This document shows positions 8,963 to 19,395 of a DNA stretch of 64,000 nucleotides, piece after piece. The notes under the pieces were generated by a model. The model had not been told where the DNA came from. It saw only the letters and a program-made list of their open reading frames with translations, and ran no database searches. Each line of letters starts with the position of its first letter. Position 1 is the first letter of the stretch. The position numbers and the translations under genes are program-made. The stretch is from Flectonema sp. DT1601 (lineage: Eukaryota; Euglenozoa; Diplonemea; Diplonemida; Diplonemidae): NCBI GenBank assembly GCA_964019425.1, contig OZ025796.1, forward strand, positions 310,001-374,000. Direction: 5' to 3'.

Positions 8963-11692
8963 TTACAGATCAAAAGGCCGCCTTTCAGTAGTATTTATAC
9001 TTAGTGCGGGAGAGAGTATGTTGGGCTTAAGTATATTTGTACTGGTTGGGGAAGTTATTTGAAAGTTTTGAGACCAATCACCCAATACATCATCTTCTGA
9101 CTGAACACTACTAGGACCAGGCAATGCTAGTGGAGCTACTGGATTGGTTAAACCAAAAGAAGTGTCATTCAGATCAACAGTTGGATTGCTGACATTTGTT
9201 ACCCAAGATTCTATTCCTGTATTCTGACGAGTTGGAATGAAGTCTTGTGTTGCTAACGCGCATTTACGAGTTTCTGACAATGCCAATACCGGATTTCTCA
9301 AAGCAGCAGCATACCTATCACAACGGTATCTATACGTTAGATGGGTTCTATTCGTACTGACTCCTCGTTTACCAGATGCACTTGAAGGTTGTATTGAAGC
9401 AGGTGAATTTATATCAGATTGATCAGTGTTGTCGACGTCAGCGTTAAAGTCAACAACATCACCGTGTCGTAAAGCTATTCCAGCAGCCGGTATTAAACAA
9501 CCATTGACAGTAACTCTTGATGGGAGAATAGGTCGTAGTTTACAAGAAGGTTGGTCACTCCACCATTTGTTTACTAGTATTTCTGCGTGTCGTTGTGAAA
9601 CTCTAACGTTTGTTCCTAAATCAGACTCAGTACATAAAACAATATCTGGATCAGGTAAGGCACTGCATTGAGATCCAACAGTAAATATCATCGGCCTCAT
9701 GAGCCATACTATTGGTGGTGGTAGAGTCAGATTTTGATCATTTATAAAAACGGGTTGTTTCTTCTCAATTAACTCCAAACATCCGAAGGTCGGAACTCCC
9801 ACTACCGTGTCAGCTCTAACCCGACCACGTTTTCCACCCCTCTGAGTTGATGAAGCAGCAGATTCAACATCTGCAAAACTATTCGCTCGACTTTTTACTT
9901 CTTGTTCTTCGGCACCACAATTATTAACATCTAACCAAATATCGAGATGGTGTACGAAACCAGCACTACTAAAAGTTGTATGGTATTCAGGTAACACTTG
10001 TTGTAAAAAGACTGCCAACTTCTCTCCCATAGTCAGGTTAGTGGTATTACTATTAGCAGCCTGTCTCTCCATTTCGTTTACTCTATTTTTGGAGAATTGT
10101 TCCGAGACTCGAGAGTCTCTTCGGGATTCTCCAAGTTGATCTTTGACAGCTTTCTTTGGGTCTTTTGAAGTTGGAGATTGGGACAGCGCGGATACTAATG
10201 GACGCATCGGAGCAGTCGGACTGCATAAATGACCCGTCGAAGGAGAATATCCTAATCTCTGCCTCGTATTGCTCATTAACGATCTGCCTGGTGAGCATGG
10301 AGAAACATTAGTTGGGCTGTCTTCTCCAGGATCCGCAATTCCTGTTTTTTCAAGCATTTTGCTTTCAGTACTGACATCTACAACTACCGTGAAATATGAA
10401 CCAACAATAGCGATGGGCATCGCCATGAACATTATTCCTAAAATCATCGAAAGAGAACCGACCATCTTACCGAAAGACGTGAGGGGAACTATCTCTCCAT
10501 ATCCAACAGTGGTCATGGTCACAATAGACCACCATATGGTGTGAGGTATTGATATAAATTTACTTTCGTGTCTACACTCAGTTTCATTACCACTTCCAAA
10601 TATCTGACTAGGTCGAGACGTACAGCTGTGATCAGTCACCATGAATTGCTGTGCTATTTCATCATATTCACCTTTTTCAACGAAATAAACAGCACTACTC
10701 ATCACTAACAAAGACGCCACTAAAAACATCATTGGCGCCGCTAAAGCTTTCGTAGATTTTTCAATTGCTCGGATTAAATTTTCTATCGGACCGTAATTAC
10801 GAAAAAACTTCATCATTCGGAAAAGTCTGCAAAGTTTCAAAACATTCGTCAAAGCAGTGTCATGAGAACTGAACAACTCAATATAAAACGGAAGTACAGC
10901 AAGAATATCCGTCACCGTGGTCGGCTTCTTCAAAAGAGAAATTCTATTTCTCGATATGACTAATCGGACGACAGTTTCAATGGAGAATACAATCGTCACA
11001 ATTAACTCTATGATCCACCACTTCATCTCCAAGTCGTCTTTATCGTCGGTCTGATTTGGTAAAACATATATCTCTGGATTATATTTCGGCACAGTTTCCA
11101 AAGCCAATGCGATGATCGATAATAATATTAGTAGAATTTGAATTACGAAAAAAATTCTAGCCGGAATCGAACTGAACGGAAATTCAAAAAAATTTATAAT
11201 TTCATCTCGGATGGAGACGTCGTCTTCTTTACAGACCTCGACCCATTTGATACTTGTCCAGCTGCTTTGCAGGCTCAGGACAGATCGATCAGGAACGTTG
11301 ACCCAAATACGTGAACGTTCTCCATTCATTTTATTAGGAGGTATCGACAGCTCAACCCTCTCATTATCTATATAACACCGAACAGAACTCACAGTTGGAA
11401 GATTTCTTCCCAAAAGTAAAGCTCTGCCATCGCCGATAGAGACAACTTCTTCAATAATTCCTTTCTGCTTCGCAACTTGTCTCCTCCGTGTTCCTTTTCT
11501 GTGTTTCATATTTATACGATGTTGAAGTTGATAGTTCTTACAAAGATAGTACAACTTCTCATCTAAATACTCCATGTGCCTTACCATGAGATTTCTGAGG
11601 TAGTCAACTTCATTTAATCTTTTTGTAGTGATTGGCAAATCCTCTACGAAGTTGACAACACTCCGGGCTGGGGCAGAAGACCCGGAATTCAT
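8963..11692 (-). CDS. Six-TM voltage-gated potassium channel with C-terminal FHA-like domain
   Basis: The 909-residue protein carries a Kv core. S1 is about 178-200, S2 223-247, S3 260-274, and the S4 voltage sensor 281-300, with K286, R289, R292, K295 and R298 at every third position. S5 is about 318-338, the pore helix and filter TTVGYG are at 394-399, and S6 408-438 contains MPIAIVG. No T1 tetramerisation domain is seen. Instead the first 160 residues are basic, then partly beta-like. Residues about 665-750 resemble a forkhead-associated domain: VGS, VSQRHAEILV (699-708), then VNGCLIPAAGIALRHGDVVDFN. The linkers are Ser/Pro-rich. FHA domains bind phosphothreonine, so control by phosphorylation is plausible. 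CAG acceptor-like site 8 nt before the ATG. Confidence 0.92.
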   Translation of the reverse strand: MNSGSSAPARSVVNFVEDLPITTKRLNEVDYLRNLMVRHMEYLDEKLYYLCKNYQLQHRINMKHRKGTRRRQVAKQKGIIEEVVSIGDGRALLLGRNLPTVSSVRCYIDNERVELSIPPNKMNGERSRIWVNVPDRSVLSLQSSWTSIKWVEVCKEDDVSIRDEIINFFEFPFSSIPARIFFVIQILLILLSIIALALETVPKYNPEIYVLPNQTDDKDDLEMKWWIIELIVTIVFSIETVVRLVISRNRISLLKKPTTVTDILAVLPFYIELFSSHDTALTNVLKLCRLFRMMKFFRNYGPIENLIRAIEKSTKALAAPMMFLVASLLVMSSAVYFVEKGEYDEIAQQFMVTDHSCTSRPSQIFGSGNETECRHESKFISIPHTIWWSIVTMTTVGYGEIVPLTSFGKMVGSLSMILGIMFMAMPIAIVGSYFTVVVDVSTESKMLEKTGIADPGEDSPTNVSPCSPGRSLMSNTRQRLGYSPSTGHLCSPTAPMRPLVSALSQSPTSKDPKKAVKDQLGESRRDSRVSEQFSKNRVNEMERQAANSNTTNLTMGEKLAVFLQQVLPEYHTTFSSAGFVHHLDIWLDVNNCGAEEQEVKSRANSFADVESAASSTQRGGKRGRVRADTVVGVPTFGCLELIEKKQPVFINDQNLTLPPPIVWLMRPMIFTVGSQCSALPDPDIVLCTESDLGTNVRVSQRHAEILVNKWWSDQPSCKLRPILPSRVTVNGCLIPAAGIALRHGDVVDFNADVDNTDQSDINSPASIQPSSASGKRGVSTNRTHLTYRYRCDRYAAALRNPVLALSETRKCALATQDFIPTRQNTGIESWVTNVSNPTVDLNDTSFGLTNPVAPLALPGPSSVQSEDDVLGDWSQNFQITSPTSTNILKPNILSPALSINTTERRPFDL

Positions 11693-12975
11693 ACTGGCAA
11701 CTGAAGATTATAAAATATAATTTTTTATTTTTTAAAATAATATCAACAAAAGAGTCGCACTACTACTATTCCGTATAGTTTTTTAAAGGTTAAAGCCGTT
11801 TATTTATTTTTTTTTTTTTTTCACTTGGTCAAAGTATCTGTAAAATGAAAAAAAAATAAATAAAATAAAAAATTAAATCTCAAACAGGAACATGAACAGC
11901 TTTTAAAAAAAAAAGCAATTTCGTTCAAAACCAGGCGCGTGGTTCCTCATTCGGGTGCGAGGACGTGGGTGGTTTCTCTCTTGTTGTTTTTTTTTTTTTT
12001 TTTTTTTTGTTTCTGTTGGAATAAGAAGGGGGCAAAAAAAAAAAAAATTGGAGGGGGAAAAGAAAACAGAAGAAAAACCTCAGCTTACTCACAATAATTG
12101 ACACGGGAAAAAAGCAAGCAACCACCAATGAAAAACGATATGCAAAAAGGGGATGAAAAAAAAAAATTAAAGTAGAGAAAAATTTTTTGCTATTGTTTTC
12201 TTTTTTTTTTCAAGACAACAACGCGAAACAAGGAAAACCGTATGTTGGTAAGAATGTTTTTTTTTTTTTTTTTTTTTTTTGCGATTAACTTAGAAGAGCT
12301 TATTGCGACATGCTCGTACGGCTCAAAAAAGAACAAAACAAAAAAGCCAAGTTTCAGGACTTCACTCATAGGCAACAACGTAACTCCTCGATTTTTTTTT
12401 TTTTTTGGAACATGTCATCAGAAACGAACTTAACGAAAGACTGGAGCGGAGGGACGACAATTCGGAGATCTCAACACGCACTTGGGACAAACGTCCCGCA
12501 ATCACAACACCCATGTTTCATAAGATCGAAATAAACGAGTGGTAAATGGCTACCGAAAGCCGATAACCAGAAACAGTATTGAGGGGAAAAAACACAAAAA
12601 AAAAAAAAAAAAAAAAAAAAAACCAAACAGTAAGGCACACGGGACATTAAAGTCAATGACAGGGGGGACTTTTTTCTCTCTTTTTTTTTTTTTTTTTTTC
12701 TTTTTTTTTTGCGAATCACCACACTGTTGTCACATACACTAACTAACAAGGCCAAGTAGGGGAATAAGAAAGGACCGTTTTAATAATGAAATGACACACT
12801 TCTCACTCGCAGTCCATCAAACGCCTTCCTTAAACGCGTAACTGTCTTTTTTAGAAGAATAAAATCGTCCCCTAATTTCTCAAACAGAAAAAACAAAACA
12901 AAACACAAACATCGTCCAATATTACTTTACGTAATCCACACAGTAATACAACAGAGCTATTCAATACATAGTAAC
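11693..12975. other. Gene-free spacer with many A/T runs
   Basis: Between the FKBP15 stop and the Kv-FHA start. At least six homopolymer tracts of 15 nt or more (near 11810, 11990, 12260, 12595, 12680). All open frames on either strand are driven by these runs and show no protein features. Confidence 0.55.
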
Positions 12976-15900
12976 CTATTCACTGTCACTGCTTGAATCA
13001 AATAGTCCACCCTTCGCTGCTGGAGGAGGAGGTGGTGGCTGAGTTGACTTCTTTGGAGGCGCTTCAAAGGTGCTATCGCTGTCGCTATCAGAGTCAAAGA
13101 ATTTCTGTTTGTTTGTCTTTATATTTTCACACTTTCAAAGCAACCTGTCAACTGTTTTAAAAACATACTCTTGCTGGTTTTGCAGGCGGCTTTGTCTGTG
13201 GGATTGGAAGCTGTTCCTCAGGGTCAGGGAGGGTGTCGTTGTCGTCCTCTGGTTTGTCAACCTGTTGGAGAGTTTTATAAGACAGAAGAAGTATTAAAGA
13301 AATGAATAATAATATTAACAACAACACCATTACTCAAGATCAAGTGATCACCAGTACATACTTGTGAAGACGAGGCTGCTGGGACTGGAAGGTCCTGTTC
13401 GCTTTCGCATTCCGACTTGTCGTCAGCTTCCTTCGCTTCCTCTTCAGCTACGACCGACTCTTCCTTTGACTCCTCTTCTTTTGGCTCTTCTTCCTTTGGC
13501 TCTTCTGCCTTCGGTTCTTCTTCCTTTGGCTCCTCTTCCTTTGGCTCTTCCTCCTTTGGCTCTTCTTCCTTTGGCTCCTCTTCCTTTGGCTCTTCCTCCT
13601 TTGGCTCTTCCTCCTTTGGCTCTTCTTCCTTTGGCTCTTCTTCTTTCGGTTCTTCCTTGGTAGCTTCATCATCACTGGAGTCCGTATCGTCGATTGTTTT
13701 CTTTTCTTCCTTTACTTCTTCTTCCTCGACTGTCTCCTCATCGACAGTCTCTTTGATCTCATCTTCGACTGTTTCTTTTGGTTCTTCCTTCTCGGTGGTT
13801 TCCTTTTCCTTGTCTTCTTCGGTTTCCTCATCTGCTGCTTCGTCAGCATCGGATTCCTTAAGGTCATCTTCAGCACCTTCAGCAGGATCGGATTTTGTGG
13901 TGTCGCTTCCGTCCGCTGATCTGTTAGAAACATCGTTGCTTTCCTTTGGTGATTGTTGTTCAGATTCTGATTTGTCATCATCGCTGTCAGCTTCCTCCGG
14001 CTGTTTCTCTTCAGGCTTATCGCTGGTAGTGGACTCAGAATCAGTGTCTTTCTTAGCAGGAGCTACTTCTTCAGGTTTTTGGTCATCTGTGCTTTCGTCA
14101 TCTCCGTTTCCGTGTTCAGCCTTTTCACTGTCGCTGTCTGCTGTGCAGTCGTCTTCCTTTGTCGCTCCAACAGGGTCTGTGTGCTCTTCTTTTGGTTTAT
14201 CAACTTTTACAAGATCATCACTCATATCACTGTCTTTCTTAGCGCTGTCAGTATCTTTCTTAGAAGCAATTTCAGACCAATCGTCGTCGTCTTGTGCAGC
14301 TACAGTTTTAGCAGCAGTCTGTGGGTACAGAGAACTGTTTTCTTCAAAACTCAGATCTGGTGCCTCACCCGCAAAGATGGAATCTACGATTTCACTGAGG
14401 GCATTTTTTGGAACCACTTCTCTTGTGAGAGAGTTCAGAGAAGACTTCCATCTGATTTCCATTCCTTCAAGCTTTTCTTCGAGGGCACTGGCTGATGCTT
14501 GGGCCTTGGCAGATGTATCTAATTCGGTTTCGTAGTGCTCAGTGACGGACGTACACTTAGTTACGAGTGACTCTACTTCAGACTGCAACTTTGCAGACTC
14601 AGCAGAGTACTTCTCGTTGCACATTTCTAACTCTGTTCTCAAGAGAGTGATGCTGTCACTTGCAGCAGATGCCTGAGATTCGAGATCAGAGATGACAGCC
14701 TTGTGACCATCAACCTCTGAGATCAATCCGTCCTTCTCAACCTGAACTTGAGCAAGTTGGTTACGAATGCTGTGTTCAATTTCCATTGATGCGGATTTAA
14801 ACTTCGACAGCTCATCATCATATTTAGTGCGAGCTTCCTGCATACCATCATCACGTCCCTGGTCAATACCTCGACTGAATTGATCTTCTGAAACTCTTTC
14901 CTTCTCCATTGTGAATCGACGTTCTCTTGCTTGGAGGTCAGTAATCATCTCATCGCGGAGGGTTGACATTTCCTTTTCTGCGTGGGAACGTTCTTCTTCC
15001 ATTAGGTTATTGAAATGGCTCCTGTCGGTGTCAATCTTTCGGAGCTTCTCTGCTAATAAGCCGTCCTTTCTGGACATCTCATCACGAGATTCAGTTAGTT
15101 GAGCTGACAGTGAGAGAACCTTATCGTCGGATAACTTTCTGGCTTCCTTCTCAGTTCTAAAAGAGTCCTCAGCGTGGGATAGTTTCATTCGGGTGTTCTC
15201 AGACTGAACGCGAACAATTTCAGTTTCTCCTCTGAGCTTTCTGATTTCATCTTCAGACAAGTCAAGCAGCTTCTTAACAGTTGCTAAGTGGCGTTGAGAG
15301 TCATCACGTTCACTAGTTGCTCTCTGGACTTCCTCTTGAAGTTTGAGTATCCTTCTGTCCATTTCTAACCTCGTGTCAGTGACACTGGTAGCAGCGCTTT
15401 TCTTTTCCTCCATTAATGTGTGAGCTGATTGTGCAAACTTGTCAACCTTCTTTTCGAGATCGAGTGATCGGTTTTCTAAAGTTTTTATCATGTCATCCTT
15501 CGCTCTGACTTCATCTTTTAGTTGTTTATTGTCATCAATCATTGCTGTTACTGAATGTTGGATTTGAGCTGCTGTTAGAGTTGTTGGTTTTTGTTGTTTC
15601 TGAGCCATTTTGAAATCAGCAGTGAGAAGATCAATTTTCTGAGAGACATCATTAATGTTAGTCATAAGAGACGTGACGTTTGAAGACGTGTCGTTTACTG
15701 TCTTCAATTGTTCTGATGTTAGACCTGCTGGGGCTTGAGGAGCTGGAGTAGCTGCAGGTGCGACTGCTGCAGCCACTACCGGTTGCGGAGTTGCCTGAAT
15801 AATTTGAGGTTGTTGTTGCAGTGGAACAACCTGTTGAACTGCCTGAGGCTGTTGCTGAATAGTCAAAACTGGTTGTTGTTGTTGCTGCTGTTGTTGTTGC

Positions 15901-16721
15901 TGCATCTGATAATCTTGAAACCCACCCTGCTGCGGCTGTTGTTGTTGTTGTTGTTGTTGCTGTTGCATTGGCTGCTGCATTTGAGCTGGCTGTTGCATTG
16001 GATTTACCTGTGGCGCTCCCTTTTTAACTTTTCTAACATCAATCATAATAATCAAAGGACCATCTCCACCCTGTTGAATACCTCTACGACAGTTCCCTGG
16101 GATTACCATAACTCTTCTTGATCCTTCTGACATCCCACAGACAGCACCTTCGAAACCCTTCATTCCCGGAGTGAGATTAGTGTTTGAGGAAGGTATTTGA
16201 AATTTGTATGTATGTTTTGACATGACGTTAGAGTCGTACTGGTAGCTCATCTTTGGTAGTCCGTTTTCTTGACCTAAATAGTACCCGTTAAACTTAACAC
16301 CGACATGATCACCAACATCTACGTCTTCAGTACTTTTAGGATTCGATAACTCTAACGTAGTTATGGTGTGTGATGGCATTCCTGAACAACCGTACATTGC
16401 CAAAGCAACATTCATAGCAAACAACACACCCTTTTCTTCTTCACTAAAATACAATGACCATTGCTGACCGTTGTCGTCTTTGAAATTGGTGTAGTTGTCA
16501 GCCTGTTTCATTTGAAATTTCATTCCCATTTCGTTATTTGCTGAGATAGTTGCAGTACAAAGGTACGTCTGTTGGTCAGAGTAACACACAAGTTTGTATG
16601 CGCCTGTTTGACCATTTCCTGTAATGGCTGCTCCAACCTGACCCTTTCCTTCATATCCCTGTGTGGCTGGGTTATACTGAAATAACGACACGGCTGCTGC
16701 ATGCAGAGGTCCTTGCGACAT
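12976..16721 (-). CDS. FKBP15: FKBP15-like protein (WH1-like, FKBP fold, coiled coil, acidic tail)
   Basis: Three exons by inspection: 13362-16721, 13169-13261 and 12976-13104, joined by GTATGT...CAG introns of 100 and 64 nt, both phase 0, giving about 1193 residues. Domain order matches FKBP15/WAFL, an endosomal actin-linked protein (human about 1219 residues): a WH1-like domain (about 5-110), an FKBP-type fold (130-232, GDHVGVKFNGYYLG then GMKGFEGAVCGM), a Gln-rich linker (243-300), a long coiled coil (about 330-800) and an acidic tail with PKEEE repeats. Active-site aromatics of FKBPs look poorly kept, so isomerase activity is doubtful. The last exon is Asp/Ser- and Pro-rich and ends GLFDSSSDSE, resembling the acidic LF-type end of animal FKBP15. 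TAG acceptor-like site 15 nt before the ATG. Confidence 0.88.
13478..13655 (-). repeat. Coding minisatellite: about ten PKEEE units in FKBP15
   Basis: A 15-nt unit (coding strand CCAAAGGAAGAAGAG and variants) is repeated about ten times in frame within the acidic tail. Neighbouring units differ mainly at third positions, with one Ala variant (PKAEE) and a Ser variant near one edge. The number of units is likely to vary between strains. The antisense strand stays open because of this repeat and is not coding. Confidence 0.85.
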
Positions 16722-16975
16722 CTTGTTGATGGTGACCTATGAAGGAATTTATACTTAGTGAAACAGAAGGAAGGATTTTTTTTTTTTTTTTTTTTTTTCT
16801 TTTTTTTTTGAATTTTTATTGCTGAGAGAGAAAATACGATTTCAAGAACCCAAAATCACTTCATCAATAGATCTCTGAAACACCAACAGCAGAAGCTGAG
16901 AATAACGAACAATAACGATAAGTAATACAATAAAGTAACTTAGAGCAATGTGGCGAGTGTAAATGATAAATAGTG

Positions 16976-19153
16976 TTACCGAAAACCTTTATTACCGATC
17001 CGAGGTCCCAACAGCTCTGTTGCGTAATCTCTGATATTCATCTTTAGAGTTGATTTCGAAGACTTGTTCTTCTGAGTCGTACGGCTAGCAGCTTGTCGAA
17101 GCTTAACAACAGTAGCAAGCGATGAGCTCGTTGGAACGGATTGGTTGGAAACATTCCTTACTGAAGGGAGTTGAAACTCAGGTGTACTTTTCTCAATTTC
17201 TCTTCCTGCAGTAACAGACGAGACAGGTGAGGTTTTACTCGCAGGTGGCTCGAGTTGATTTGGAGAATTAATTATCAACCAATCTTTAACAGCCTGACAT
17301 GCAGCAGTCTTCGATATGTTGTCACTGAGTAGCTTCATTGTAGTAGACACCATCTCAGTTGGTAGGTTGCCTTCAGAGAATAGAATGTTGCTCTTCATTT
17401 TCTTCATCGCATCAGAAAGGCTGTCGATAGGATCAACTTTTTTAATCTTCGGTTTGTCAGCAGCTCTCATAAAAATATTTCTCAAAACCGAAGACGGTTC
17501 CTGTGCAGTAGGAGACGCCGGTTGATCAGCTGTTCCTTCTGGTTTTGGTTTTTTTAACAACAGTTGCAACGCAGCGTTCTGAAACTTCGCCTTCGCCGGT
17601 GCCACCGGCTGGGCGATTGAAGTGACCATCCCTGCTGTATCTGCTGCTGTAGTCTGTTCCATGAAGGTTTCTTTTTGTTGGTTTCTAACAGTTTTGGTTT
17701 TGCTCACAAGTTTCTCATTAACTTTTTTAACTGAATTTTCCATTCTAGCGAGTAGTAGTCTGAACGCTCTGGGAACCTCCGGAGCAACATGTAATTTCTT
17801 AGCCAATTCTTTCATCTCATCATTTCTCTTCTTTACCTTCTCTTTGGCAGCAGCTACATAAGGATTACTGCTGTTTAATTTTTCAATCTCAGAAACGTAA
17901 AGATCACATTGCTGTTCAGCCACTAATAACTTAGCTGTTTCATCGTGAAGGAGTTGTTGTTGTTTGAGAAGAACTACTTTTGTTTCTTCCAATTCAGAAG
18001 CTCCCTTGTTTAGTGTTTCGGTGATGTTTTCGGTTAATGAAATGTACTTTGAAATGCCGTCTTTAACAAGATGAAGCTCATTCTCTAATGAATTACTATC
18101 ACACGGGATGATCTTTAAAGGCTGTTGGATGATTTGAATTAGAATTCGAAACTTTTTGTATGCGTCATCGACCTCTGTTGAGATCGATTTTAGAGAATTT
18201 ATTTCACTTTGAAGAGAAATGTGATCATCGTAAAGTGAGTCGTACTTAACAATAACAGAATCGTATCCAGTTTGTAACTGGTAGTATGAATCTTCAACTG
18301 TTTTTTTTGATTCTTCCAAGTCTCTAATTTGACATTCATATTCCAGTTCAATTGCCTTACAATTCCCTTCTGAAAAAGTTTTAAAATCATCTCTCAAGTT
18401 TTGAAGACTCTCTTCGCATTGTTTTTTTTCAGATGTTATTTCATCATTTTTTTTTTTTAAATTTGATTCAGTTGCTTGCCATGAGGATGTTGCTTCCGAA
18501 AATTCATTTTTGATGTCCTCTGTGGCTTGTTGTGCAGTTGAACAATCACCTTCTAAGGAAGTAATTAGAGTGATTTGCTCTGACAGTTGGTTGGTAGTGT
18601 TTTCAAGATCGATATGTAGTAGTGAAATTTGTTTCTCAAAATCTTCAATGTCGTTGGTGAGACCCTCAACCTGTGCGGTGAGGGTGTGTTCTGTTTTGTG
18701 TGAGTTGTTGAGTGCGTTTTTTAATTTTTCTTTTTCCTTATCTTCTTTTTGTTCTTTTTCTTTACTCGATCCGATATTTTCTAATGTCCAAACTTTTTGT
18801 TGTAATGCTCGAATGGTACTTTCACATCTTTCAGAATGCCCTCTACGACAACAGACTTCCCTTGTTAACACTTTATGACTCAACGACTCAAAGCAACGTC
18901 TGGAGAGCTCCTCTTCAAGAACGACAAGTCTCGTTTCGTAACTTCGTACCAATTCTACGATGTACTCTTTTCGAATTTTTTTACGTTGAATTGCTCTCAT
19001 TTTATCAACTATTCTTGATACGTCATTGCCTGATCCTTCTGAAGATCGGGATCCCAATCCTTGACAATCGCTGTGTAAATATTCAAAGATCGATGCCGTT
19101 GGACAGAATCGAACTGGAGGTAGCGCACCTCCTTCCGGAAGCACCTGAACCAT
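16976..19153 (-). CDS. Unrecognised coiled-coil protein
   Basis: About 725 residues if translation starts at the ATG at 19151-19153; an in-frame ATG 13 codons upstream (19190-19192) lies on the far side of a CAG acceptor-like site ending at 19160. The downstream start leaves a 6-nt leader and begins MVQVLPEGGALPPVRFCPTA. The first ~120 residues are compact and Cys/Arg-containing (RREVCCRRGHSERC-like segment). Most of about 125-470 is heptad-rich coiled coil (Leu/Glu/Lys). The C-terminal third is basic and Ser/Thr/Pro-rich. I recognise no catalytic or binding domain. A structural cytoskeletal role is possible but unsupported. Confidence 0.75.
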   Translation of the reverse strand: MVQVLPEGGALPPVRFCPTASIFEYLHSDCQGLGSRSSEGSGNDVSRIVDKMRAIQRKKIRKEYIVELVRSYETRLVVLEEELSRRCFESLSHKVLTREVCCRRGHSERCESTIRALQQKVWTLENIGSSKEKEQKEDKEKEKLKNALNNSHKTEHTLTAQVEGLTNDIEDFEKQISLLHIDLENTTNQLSEQITLITSLEGDCSTAQQATEDIKNEFSEATSSWQATESNLKKKNDEITSEKKQCEESLQNLRDDFKTFSEGNCKAIELEYECQIRDLEESKKTVEDSYYQLQTGYDSVIVKYDSLYDDHISLQSEINSLKSISTEVDDAYKKFRILIQIIQQPLKIIPCDSNSLENELHLVKDGISKYISLTENITETLNKGASELEETKVVLLKQQQLLHDETAKLLVAEQQCDLYVSEIEKLNSSNPYVAAAKEKVKKRNDEMKELAKKLHVAPEVPRAFRLLLARMENSVKKVNEKLVSKTKTVRNQQKETFMEQTTAADTAGMVTSIAQPVAPAKAKFQNAALQLLLKKPKPEGTADQPASPTAQEPSSVLRNIFMRAADKPKIKKVDPIDSLSDAMKKMKSNILFSEGNLPTEMVSTTMKLLSDNISKTAACQAVKDWLIINSPNQLEPPASKTSPVSSVTAGREIEKSTPEFQLPSVRNVSNQSVPTSSSLATVVKLRQAASRTTQKNKSSKSTLKMNIRDYATELLGPRIGNKGFR

Positions 19154-19395
19154 AAAGAACTGATTGGGTATGAAAATACAGCAGTGATTCATGACTCGAA
19201 TTTACGACAAATAAATAGGACCTCTTCTGCCATTGTTTTCCTTGTTCCAATGAAGAGAGTGTTGTTGGAATTTTAAAAAACATGCTCAGAAATACTTCAA
19301 AAAAAAAAAAGAAATCGAAGTCTGGAAAGACTTGAATTACTTTCTTCACATCAAACTGAAATAAGTAACAGAAACTGACTAAAGACGAACTACTA

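Noticed and set aside
13417-14535. Long plus-strand open frame (372 codons, Ser/Phe/Gly-rich)
   Set aside because: It is antisense to the acidic Glu/Lys-rich tail of FKBP15; GAA/GAG codons on the coding strand leave the opposite strand free of stops. No independent features.
15735-16121. Plus-strand Leu-rich open frame
   Set aside because: Antisense to CAA/CAG runs of the Gln-rich region of FKBP15.
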